DNA of 6,785 nt from Candidatus Uhrbacteria bacterium (GTDB taxonomy: Bacteria > Patescibacteriota > Patescibacteriia > UBA9934 > GWF2-40-263): assembly GCA_003511125.1 (NCBI GenBank), contig DOJV01000022.1:1-6785 (forward strand), in the 5' to 3' direction. The notes beneath the pieces are model-generated. The model ran no database searches and had not been told where the DNA came from. It saw only the letters and a program-made list of their open reading frames with translations. Every line of letters begins with the position of its first letter. The stretch's first letter is position 1. The translations under genes and the position numbers were made by a program. Shown here piece after piece: positions 1 through 5,305 of this stretch.

Positions 1-18
1 AGAATTCTTCTAAGAACC

Positions 19-48
19 AAAAAAGAAGCACCCGACAGGCGGATGTGC
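19..48 (-). terminator. Rho-independent terminator of the small secreted-protein gene
   Basis: Read on the minus strand, GCAC pairs with GTGC and CCG with CGG around the loop CCTGT, with a two-base AT bulge on one side. The T-rich run TTCTTTTTT follows at once. It starts 27 nt after the stop codon of the minus-strand gene at 75-560, where a terminator is expected. Bases 1-18, beyond it, hold nothing I can name. Confidence 0.7.
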
Positions 49-74
49 CTTGGCGAGTGCGGAGATGTATCAGA

Positions 75-560
75 CTACTTTCTGGGGTTTACCCAGTACA
101 TGGTCACAACGGTGTAGGTGCCGTCGCAGAAGTTGTTGGGGCAGCCGATGGGTTTGATGTATTGTGTCGACCATATGGCATTTGGGCCCAGGATTTCGAT
201 GATGGTCTGGTCTGCAGTGGCGGCGATGATGCCCCAGTAGTTGAAGGAACGGAGGGTGTAGTTGACGGCTTCGCTTTCATGTCCTTCGGTGGGCACGATG
301 TGGACGAACGGCCTTCGGCGATCGCTTGGGTAGATCGAGACGGAGTGGTTGTCGGGCTCGTAACGAACGAAGGCGAATGCCCCGGGCAAGATCTCGAAGG
401 CATTTTCGATCTCTTTTTCGTAGACACCAGGGTTCTTCTCGTAGCTCCAGATGCTGACGAACTCCTGGGCCAGGCGTTTGTAGTGCGCTTTGCCAGCCAT
501 GGCGGTGGCGGGCGTGAGGAAGGCGACGAGGAAGGCGACGAGGATGGAACGGAGGCTCAT
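75..560 (-). CDS. Small secreted protein of unknown function
   Basis: The 161-residue product is not a family I recognise. A typical Sec signal peptide is visible: Met-Ser-Leu-Arg, a hydrophobic stretch at about residues 5-19 (containing LVAFLVAFL), and a likely cut after ATAMA at residue 22. The mature part is about 139 residues, rich in Tyr, Trp and Ile, with no further membrane segment. Two cysteines (C140, C145) near the C terminus are close enough to form a small disulfide loop. The ATG is supported by an AAGGA sequence 5 nt upstream, the signal peptide, a consensus promoter and a terminator just after the stop. It stands alone between two terminators. Sampled stretches have clearly higher GC (about 50-68%) than the sampled secG/binding-protein/rnj stretches (about 42-50%), and it is the only gene here with a clear Shine-Dalgarno, so transfer is possible. 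Long frames overlap it on both strands, but only this one has these supports. Confidence 0.75.
   Translation of the reverse strand: MSLRSILVAFLVAFLTPATAMAGKAHYKRLAQEFVSIWSYEKNPGVYEKEIENAFEILPGAFAFVRYEPDNHSVSIYPSDRRRPFVHIVPTEGHESEAVNYTLRSFNYWGIIAATADQTIIEILGPNAIWSTQYIKPIGCPNNFCDGTYTVVTMYWVNPRK
516..544 (-). repeat. 12-bp tandem repeat inside the signal peptide
   Basis: GAGGAAGGCGAC occurs twice in tandem (516-527 and 528-539), and the first five bases recur at 540-544. On the coding strand the unit keeps the frame and encodes the doubled VAFL segment of the signal peptide's hydrophobic core. It reads as a recent in-frame duplication that lengthened the h-region. Confidence 0.85.
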
Positions 561-564
561 TTTG

Positions 565-571
565 TTCCTTT
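565..571 (-). promoter_or_regulatory. Shine-Dalgarno of the small secreted-protein gene
   Basis: The minus strand reads AAAGGAA, with 5 nt between GGA and the ATG at 560. It fixes this start and is the only clear Shine-Dalgarno in the window. The starts at 2753, 4897, 5166, 5306 and 6055 have no comparable purine-rich site. Confidence 0.7.
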
Positions 572-669
572 CTTCTGTTGGTGTGGTTTTAAGCCCGGGG
601 TCAGAGCCGTGGTTCTCGGGCGAGGACGAACAAAATTGACATTACGAGTTTTGATCGTAGTGACGGTAA

Positions 670-698
670 AGGATATCATAAAAAAAATATTTTGTCAA
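670..698 (-). promoter_or_regulatory. Sigma70-type promoter of the small secreted-protein gene
   Basis: On the minus strand a perfect -35 TTGACA (698-693) is followed by exactly 17 nt and then TATCCT (675-670). Transcription would start near 663 and give a leader of about 100 nt before the ATG at 560. The leader (561-663) has only short imperfect inverted repeats, such as CTC-GCCC-GAG flanked by GTT/AAC. I recognise no known riboswitch in it. Confidence 0.75.
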
Positions 699-726
699 TG
701 TTTCGTTTACAACCAAAAAGCAGCAA

Positions 727-759
727 AAAATCCCGACCCAAAATTTGGGCCGGGATTTT
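727..759. terminator. Strong terminator hairpin, probably bidirectional, 3' of rnj
   Basis: A near-perfect inverted repeat: AAAATCCCG pairs with CGGGATTTT, then after one A/C mismatch CCC-AAA pairs with TTT-GGG. On the minus strand it is followed by TTTTTT, then GCTGC and TTTTT. On the plus strand it is followed by TTTTC and then GATTTTTT. It lies about 95 nt beyond the rnj stop and upstream of the 670-698 promoter, so its likely job is to end the rnj transcript. The symmetry would also stop plus-strand transcription. Confidence 0.85.
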
Positions 760-812
760 CGATTTTTTAAGTTGTCGTCAATGTTTGTTTTGTTTGTCAG
801 ATACACCGTCGC

Positions 813-848
813 CTCTCCAGCCTCTCAAACCTTTCCAACCTTTCCAGC
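813..848. repeat. Four-copy 9-bp tandem repeat in the rnj 3' region
   Basis: The plus strand holds four back-to-back 9-bp units: CTCTCCAGC, CTCTCAAAC, CTTTCCAAC and CTTTCCAGC (consensus CTYTCMARC). The array ends six bases short of the rnj stop codon. On the transcribed minus strand it is a purine-rich run of GGAAAG/GAGAG type. No gene uses it. It could be a slippage-derived minisatellite or an mRNA 3' element. Confidence 0.8.
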
Positions 849-854
849 CCCAAT

Positions 855-2753
855 TTACACCTCAATCACCACCGGCAAAATCATTGGGCGGCGTTCGGTT
901 TTTAGAAATACAAATTGTCCTAGCTGGTTTCTGATGTTGTTGCGAATATAATCTGAATCAGCTTCGGTTTGCGGGTCTTTGTCAACGACAATTTCGCGGA
1001 CTTTATATCGGGTGGCCTCGATCAAGTCTTTGTGTTCTTTCATGAAAATGAAACCGCGGCTGATGATGTCGGGCGAGCCGACCAACTGGCCGGTTTTGCG
1101 GTCGATTTGGACAATGACCACGATCATGCCGTCTTCGGAGAGGACTTGGCGGTCGCGCAAAACCACTTGGGAGACATCGCCAATACCGAGACCATCGACA
1201 AAGATATAACTCGTGTCGGCTTTTTTATCGGCGATTTTAAATTGATGATTTTGGAATTCGATGATCGAACCGTTGTCCGGGACAATAATTCGTTCTTTGG
1301 GAAAATTAATTTCCACGGCGCGCTTGGCCGCTTCTTTTAAAAAATAATGGTTGGCATAAACCGGCACGAAAAAATCTGGGCGGACTTGGCGAATAACTTC
1401 TTTGATGTCTTCAGCGTTGGCGTGGCCGCTAACATGGACATCCATAATGTTGGTGTGGATGACATTGTCACATTTGCGATACAGGTTGTCTTTAAGACGC
1501 TGAATTGTCCGTTCGTTTCCCGGAATGACTGAAGATGAGAAAATAACCGTGTCTTTCTTTTTGATTTTAATGAAGCGATGGTTGTCACTAATGATGCGCG
1601 ACAAAACGGCATTGCCTTCGCCTTGAGCTCCGGTGCAAATAACCATGGTTTTGTGGTCGGGAAATTTGTTGATGTCGTTAATTGGAATCAAAGTGCCTTT
1701 GGCCGGTTTGATGTAGCCGAGCTGTTGGGCGATTTCGACATTCATTTTCATGCTAAAACCGTCGAGAGCGACTTTTTTTCCGATTTTGCCGGCGTATTCG
1801 ATGAGTTTACCAATGCGTTTGATTTGCGAAGAGAAGGTGCCGATAATTACTCGGCCTTGAGCTTCACTGATTAGTTTTTCTAAATTCTCGTACATTTCTT
1901 TATCAGTGGCCGTGTCTTTTCGAAAATCCGTGGCCCCCAAACTTTCGAGCATCAAAATTCGTGGGCTGGGGATTTTTGATAAATGGTGATAAGTCAGGGT
2001 TTTGCCTTTTTCTAAATCTTTACCCATGGTCCAATCACCCGGGTGGATGATGTTGCCCGATGGTGTGCCGAGAATAATGCCAACAGCGTCCATGACGGAG
2101 TGTTCAATGTCAAAGAAACCAACTTTGAATTTTCCAAAAGTAAAACGATCGTTGACCGATTTTACCGGAACGGTTTTGAGTTTTTTGGAAGAGTTTGGTT
2201 CGTAATCTTCAAGACGGCGTTTGACCATGGCGAGGGTCATGTCGCGGCCGACGACCGGCGGGTAACCGAGTTTTTGCAGGAGGATGGGGGCGGCGCCAAT
2301 GTGGTCTAAGTGGCCGTGGCTCAAAATAACCGCGCGAATATTTTTTTCTTTGCCGCGTAAATAACTAATGTTGGGAATAATATAATCGATGCCAGGCATG
2401 TCTTCTTCGGGGAATTGAATGCCCATGTCGAGAATAATAATATCGTTGCCGTATTCGAAAACCGTCATGTTGCGGCCGACTTCTTCACAACCGCCGATGA
2501 TAACCACCTTAAGGGGAATATTTTCTTTGCCAGTCGTCGAGTTTTTAATAAAAGGTTTAGTGGCCAAAGTTTTGGCTTTGGCGACTAGATTTTTTTGTTC
2601 GGTCGGTTTTTTAAGGACTTGGTCACGGTGAAAAACTCGGCCGCGGAATTTTTTAAAATCGCCGGCGGCTGGTTTTTGATAATTGTCGCGTCGAGCAGTT
2701 GTTTGTTTTGGAATCTGGTCGCGCGAGTTTCTGTTCTGGTTTTTTTCTACCAT
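855..2753 (-). CDS. rnj: Ribonuclease J (metallo-beta-lactamase/beta-CASP 5'-3' exo- and endoribonuclease)
   Basis: RNase J is a cytoplasmic enzyme that degrades and matures RNA in bacteria, with a two-metal active site between a metallo-beta-lactamase and a beta-CASP domain. The 632-residue product has a basic, Asn/Lys/Gln-rich extension (residues 1-79, probably disordered), then the lactamase domain from IGGCEEVGRN (85-94). HGHLDH (146-151) holds the first metal ligands, with H218 and D240 (HPGDW) completing the set. Beta-CASP motifs follow: GTFSSQ (305-310), GFSM (332-335), TGAQGE (374-379) and HVSGH (440-444). The C-terminal domain has VLRDRQVLSEDGM (531-543), PDIISRG (561-567) and RRPMILPVVIEV at the very end, all typical of RNase J. 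The family is usually about 555 residues, so the excess is the N-terminal extension. Odd point: the expected PVHGE-type His appears as Tyr (Y466). The ATG has no Shine-Dalgarno. The gene lies downstream of tRNA-Leu on the same strand and ends before the 727-759 terminator. Confidence 0.95.
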   Translation of the reverse strand: MVEKNQNRNSRDQIPKQTTARRDNYQKPAAGDFKKFRGRVFHRDQVLKKPTEQKNLVAKAKTLATKPFIKNSTTGKENIPLKVVIIGGCEEVGRNMTVFEYGNDIIILDMGIQFPEEDMPGIDYIIPNISYLRGKEKNIRAVILSHGHLDHIGAAPILLQKLGYPPVVGRDMTLAMVKRRLEDYEPNSSKKLKTVPVKSVNDRFTFGKFKVGFFDIEHSVMDAVGIILGTPSGNIIHPGDWTMGKDLEKGKTLTYHHLSKIPSPRILMLESLGATDFRKDTATDKEMYENLEKLISEAQGRVIIGTFSSQIKRIGKLIEYAGKIGKKVALDGFSMKMNVEIAQQLGYIKPAKGTLIPINDINKFPDHKTMVICTGAQGEGNAVLSRIISDNHRFIKIKKKDTVIFSSSVIPGNERTIQRLKDNLYRKCDNVIHTNIMDVHVSGHANAEDIKEVIRQVRPDFFVPVYANHYFLKEAAKRAVEINFPKERIIVPDNGSIIEFQNHQFKIADKKADTSYIFVDGLGIGDVSQVVLRDRQVLSEDGMIVVIVQIDRKTGQLVGSPDIISRGFIFMKEHKDLIEATRYKVREIVVDKDPQTEADSDYIRNNIRNQLGQFVFLKTERRPMILPVVIEV

Positions 2754-2813
2754 AAAATGTGTTTGTTTTTATACGTAAAAACAAAAAACGGTTTATTAAT
2801 AAAGGGAAGAGAC

Positions 2814-2827
2814 GAGGATTTCTCCTC
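2814..2827 (-). promoter_or_regulatory. Short GNRA-type hairpin in the rnj 5' leader
   Basis: The minus strand reads GAGGA-GAAA-TCCTC, a perfect 5-bp stem capped by a GAAA tetraloop, 60 nt upstream of the rnj start. If the candidate promoter at 2835-2863 is used, the hairpin would sit at or within a base or two of the transcript's 5' end, where it could shield the mRNA from 5' exonucleases. The structure is seen directly; the role is inference. Confidence 0.45.
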
Positions 2828-2834
2828 ATTATTT

Positions 2835-2863
2835 GTTTTAGGCCAAAGGGTTTTAGCGGTAAA
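2835..2863 (-). promoter_or_regulatory. Candidate rnj promoter
   Basis: On the minus strand TTTACC (-35, 2863-2858) is followed by 17 nt and then TAAAAC (-10, 2840-2835), four of six consensus bases in each. A second possible -10, TATAAA at 2773-2768, lacks a matching -35. rnj could also be transcribed through from the tRNA, since no clear terminator lies between. Apart from these elements and the hairpins listed, the 183-base gap between rnj and the tRNA shows no gene. Confidence 0.3.
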
Positions 2864-2912
2864 CAAATAGGGAGGAAAACTGAATCTTTTTAATTTTTTA
2901 TATGTCTGGCCC

Positions 2913-2936
2913 GCCTAGCCGAAGCCCGGCGCAGGC
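2913..2936. repeat. GC-rich palindrome abutting the tRNA 3' end
   Basis: On the minus strand GCCT-GC-GCCG pairs with CGGC-T-AGGC around the loop GGCTT, two 4-bp stems separated by a small internal loop. It begins at the base after the tRNA CCA. It is far richer in G+C than the surrounding A/T-rich spacer. No T-tract follows, so it does not look like an intrinsic terminator. It resembles the dispersed GC-rich palindromes found in CPR intergenic regions, but copy number cannot be judged from one window. It could also be a tRNA 3' trailer structure. Confidence 0.5.
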
Positions 2937-3023
2937 TGGTGCGGATGGAGAGACTCGAACTCTCAAGGGCTTGCGCCCACAGGCTTCTGAGACCTGCGCG
3001 TATACCAATTCCGCCACATCCGC
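2937..3023 (-). tRNA. tRNA-Leu, anticodon CAG, CCA encoded
   Basis: An 87-nt class II tRNA read on the minus strand. The acceptor stem GCGGATG pairs with CATCCGC, followed by discriminator A and an encoded CCA. The D arm has GCG/CGC with GGAATTGGTATA between. The anticodon stem CAGGT/GCCTG closes the loop CTCAGAA, giving anticodon CAG (2987-2989) for CUG codons. The long variable arm GGGC-GCAA-GCCC and T arm GAGAG-TTCGAGT-CTCTC are intact, and no intron is present. Position 37 is A; CUN-leucine tRNAs usually carry G there. It lies 41 nt after the binding-protein stop codon, with no evident promoter of its own, so it may be processed from a longer transcript. Confidence 0.97.
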
Positions 3024-3033
3024 GTGAATTTTT

Positions 3034-3054
3034 GAGTTTTGTTTTGTAAAACTC
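3034..3054. other. A/T-rich hairpin between the binding-protein gene and the tRNA
   Basis: GAGTTTT and AAAACTC form a perfect 7-bp stem around a 7-nt loop. On the minus strand it is followed by AAAAATTC, not by T residues, so it is unlikely to end the secG-operon transcript. It could instead be a processing site before the tRNA 5' end. Confidence 0.45.
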
Positions 3055-3064
3055 GGAGGGTTTT

Positions 3065-4897
3065 TTACTTTAAGACCTGCCTGGTTTTAATGTACCAATT
3101 TTCAATATCTTGAAAACGATCGGTTGGTGATTGGATTTTTTCTAAGTTGATGTTTTTGATTTTTGAACTAACAGCGTAAGTATAAGCCGGTTGGTACAAG
3201 AAAATTGCCGGTAGGTCTTTGACAATCAAATCTTGGAATTCCTGATAAGCAGCGGCACGTTCTTCTAAATTATTGGTGGAGCGGGCTTTTTCCAAGAGGT
3301 CGTCGACCTTATGAGAACTGTAAAGAGATAAGTTAAGTCCCGGATCTTTGGCTTGTGAACTGTGCCAAAAGGGATAAGGGTCGGCATCAATATCGTACTG
3401 GGTGGCGGTTAAAATCATTTGATAGGCCCGGGGTTTAATGATTTCTTCGTACAAAAGTGAGGGTTCGGTAGTTTCAATTAAAATTTTAATACCAGCCAGT
3501 TTGGCTTGAGCGGCAATAGTTTCGGCGGTTTTGATAAAAGTTGGTTGATTAATGGTGGTTAGGGTCAAGGTCAGTTCTTCAAAAGTTTCGCTGGTTTCAT
3601 CAGCTTCGGTGGTTTGGGATTTGATGGCAGCAAAGCCGTCGGGCGAGAAATCTTTATAGTCAGTTTGACTTATTAATTCTTTGGCGGCCTCGATATTTTG
3701 CGTGATTTTTTCTGCCTCGGCATTAAAGCCGATTTCGCCTGGTAAAATTGGTGAGTCGATAATCGTGGCGTTGCCATTCAAAACCGTGTTAATGATTTCT
3801 TCTTTGTTGATGGTTAAAGCCAAGGCTTTTCTAACGTCCTCGTCTTCAAATAATGGTTGTTTCTCTTCGTTAAAGAAAAGTGTAACCGCTTGCGGCATGT
3901 CGGGGTGCAGGATTTTAACCGAGCGAATTTTTTCTACCTCGGTTAATAAGTGACTAGGAACAAAACTTAAACCTTCAATGTTTTGATTTTGCAAAGCGGC
4001 CACGGCGGTTTGGGTATCGTGATAAAATTTGAAAACCAAGCGTTCGATTTTTGGTGGTTCGCCATAATAATCCGGGTTGCGAACCAGACTGTATGATTTA
4101 ATGTCACCCTTTTTTTCCACGGTGTATTTATCGAATTTATAAGGACCACTGCCAATCGGCGCCAAATTTAACGAAGTCAACGGGGTGTTTTTGGCCGGAA
4201 TTTCCGCCCACAAAGATGAAGGCAAAATTCCCACGGTTAAAGACGAAAGAAAAGGCGCGAAAGGTTCTTCTAAAACAAATTGAACCGTAAGCTCGTCGAC
4301 TTCAGAAGCCGTTACCCCACGAAAACTAACTGCCAGTGGGCTGTGAAAAGCCGGGTTTTGAATGCTTTGTATGGTAAAAAGCACATCGCTTGAACGAACC
4401 GGATCGCCATTGTGCCAGCGGGCATTTTCGCGAATTTTTATAGTATAAGTTTTTTGATCTTCGGAAATTTCGTAGGTTTCGGCCAGGTCGGGCACTAAAC
4501 CCTCATTTTGATTCCAACGAAACAAGCCGGAATAAATCAATTGGGTCAAATCAGCGTCAACATCGCTAACCGAAGCATAAAGAGGATTAACAAATTGTGG
4601 CGAACCGATCAAGCCCTCGGTGTATTCGCCGCCAACCGCTGGAATTTCTATACGATGACTGGCAACGTACCAAGCCCCCAGAGTTACAAAAGAAATTACT
4701 GCCAGCGATAAGGCGGCTTGTAAAATCTTTTTTTCTGAAATCGAAAGAATGCGCGGCAAGCGTTTCCATTGTTTCCAACTGGGAAACTGCCGTGAAGCAG
4801 TCATGTGCAAAACCTGTTTTTTAGCCAGGTTTTCTGACGAATTTTTCCAGGAACGTAAATTTGACCAAGCTTTTTTTAGCTGGTGCTTTAAATTCAT
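3065..4897 (-). CDS. ABC transporter substrate-binding protein, family 5 (peptide/nickel/oligosaccharide type), membrane-anchored
   Basis: Family-5 binding proteins (DppA/OppA type) capture peptides or similar solutes outside the membrane for an ABC permease. The 610-residue product has a basic, Trp-rich cytoplasmic tail (1-57, with FPSWKQWKRLPRIL at 38-51), then one membrane helix at about 58-79. The binding domain starts near residue 90 with GLIGSPQFVNPLYA, LIYSGLFRW (120-128) and ARWHNGDPVRSSDVLFT, the family signature region. No lipobox cysteine follows the hydrophobic stretch, so a signal anchor holds the protein in place, as expected in a lineage lacking an outer membrane. Binding proteins of this family are usually near 500-550 residues; the excess is the N-terminal tail and helix. 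It follows secG by 50 nt on the same strand, probably in one operon. No permease or ATPase genes are in the window, so the substrate is open. The ATG has no Shine-Dalgarno. Confidence 0.93.
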   Translation of the reverse strand: MNLKHQLKKAWSNLRSWKNSSENLAKKQVLHMTASRQFPSWKQWKRLPRILSISEKKILQAALSLAVISFVTLGAWYVASHRIEIPAVGGEYTEGLIGSPQFVNPLYASVSDVDADLTQLIYSGLFRWNQNEGLVPDLAETYEISEDQKTYTIKIRENARWHNGDPVRSSDVLFTIQSIQNPAFHSPLAVSFRGVTASEVDELTVQFVLEEPFAPFLSSLTVGILPSSLWAEIPAKNTPLTSLNLAPIGSGPYKFDKYTVEKKGDIKSYSLVRNPDYYGEPPKIERLVFKFYHDTQTAVAALQNQNIEGLSFVPSHLLTEVEKIRSVKILHPDMPQAVTLFFNEEKQPLFEDEDVRKALALTINKEEIINTVLNGNATIIDSPILPGEIGFNAEAEKITQNIEAAKELISQTDYKDFSPDGFAAIKSQTTEADETSETFEELTLTLTTINQPTFIKTAETIAAQAKLAGIKILIETTEPSLLYEEIIKPRAYQMILTATQYDIDADPYPFWHSSQAKDPGLNLSLYSSHKVDDLLEKARSTNNLEERAAAYQEFQDLIVKDLPAIFLYQPAYTYAVSSKIKNINLEKIQSPTDRFQDIENWYIKTRQVLK

Positions 4898-4947
4898 AAG
4901 AAGATTTTGAAAGAAGGGCCGATTGGCACTCGGGTGAAGTTTAGCTT

Positions 4948-5166
4948 TTAAAATAAAGCATTAGCCAAAGAGACGCCAAAGAAGAGAATAGCCACAATAA
5001 TGGTGGCTTGAAATAATTTTTTTTCAATGCCGCGTTTGGTGCGGTAGACGTTACTGTCGCCACCAAAAGCCGCGCCCAAACCAGTGCCCCGAGCCTGAAG
5101 CAGTACGCAAATCACTAGTAAAATTGCCAGACTGGCTTGAGAAATGTTTAGAATATTGTCGACCAT
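4948..5166 (-). CDS. secG: Preprotein translocase subunit SecG
   Basis: SecG is the small auxiliary subunit of the SecYEG channel and helps SecA-driven export. The 72-residue product is the usual length for the shorter SecG proteins. It has two membrane helices (about residues 8-25 and 51-70) joined by the conserved cytoplasmic loop LLQARGTGLGAAFGG (22-36) and YRTKRGIEKKLF (41-52), which identify the family well. The first helix runs into the LLQ motif as expected. It is the first gene after the strong promoter at 5207-5235, with a leader of about 34 nt and no Shine-Dalgarno. The binding-protein gene follows 50 nt later, so export machinery and an exported protein appear to share a transcript. 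Confidence 0.95.
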   Translation of the reverse strand: MVDNILNISQASLAILLVICVLLQARGTGLGAAFGGDSNVYRTKRGIEKKLFQATIIVAILFFGVSLANALF

Positions 5167-5206
5167 ATTCGGAAGCGGATTTAATCAAATGTAAATTACC
5201 AGGCTT

Positions 5207-5235
5207 AGGATAACAGAATTAGCTTAGTAAGTCAA
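5207..5235 (-). promoter_or_regulatory. Sigma70-type promoter of secG and the binding-protein gene
   Basis: On the minus strand TTGACT (5235-5230) is followed by exactly 17 nt and TATCCT (5212-5207). The -10 hexamer and spacing match those of the promoter at 670-698. Transcription would start near 5200 and run into secG. It is back to back with the plus-strand promoter of the DsbA-like gene. Confidence 0.7.
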
Positions 5236-5270
5236 TCGACCTGAGGTTTTCTTCCGTAAACTAAGGCCTT

Positions 5271-5280
5271 CTGGTATACT
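5271..5280 (+). promoter_or_regulatory. Extended -10 promoter of the DsbA-like/pilin operon
   Basis: TGG-TATACT (5272-5280) is a good extended -10 element. A -35 at the usual distance (TTCCGT, 5252-5257) is poor, which is common for extended -10 promoters. Transcription would start near 5287, leaving a T-rich leader of about 19 nt before the ATG at 5306. Confidence 0.55.
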
Positions 5281-5305
5281 GATAATAACTTTTATTTTCT
5301 TTTTT

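Noticed and set aside
104..427. A 107-codon minus-strand frame rich in Ser, Pro and Thr
   Set aside because: It is an alternative frame of the same strand inside the 161-residue gene, with no ribosome site of its own and a low-complexity product.
45..770. A 241-codon plus-strand open frame across the small secreted-protein gene
   Set aside because: It is antisense to a gene with signal peptide, Shine-Dalgarno, promoter and terminator, it runs through the 727-759 terminator hairpin, and the protein has no recognisable features. High GC keeps the frame open.
1337..1612. A 91-codon minus-strand frame within rnj, which might suggest a frameshift
   Set aside because: The main rnj frame is continuous through this region with HVSGH and flanking motifs in place, so there is no frameshift.
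969..2631. Several plus-strand frames of 60-123 codons opposite rnj
   Set aside because: The opposite strand encodes a full-length, motif-complete RNase J. These are shadows.
2871..2903. AGGGAGGAAAACTG on the plus strand as a strong ribosome site
   Set aside because: Only a very short frame follows from CTG or the later ATG before a stop, and plus-strand transcription is not expected here.
3034..3054. Hairpin after the binding-protein gene as an intrinsic terminator
   Set aside because: On the minus strand it is followed by A residues. On the plus strand GGAGGG separates it from the T run, so it does not fit either way.
4919..4933. CCGA-N7-TCGG hairpin in the secG to binding-protein spacer
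   Set aside because: It is only four base pairs with no T-tract, which is within chance for a 50-base spacer.
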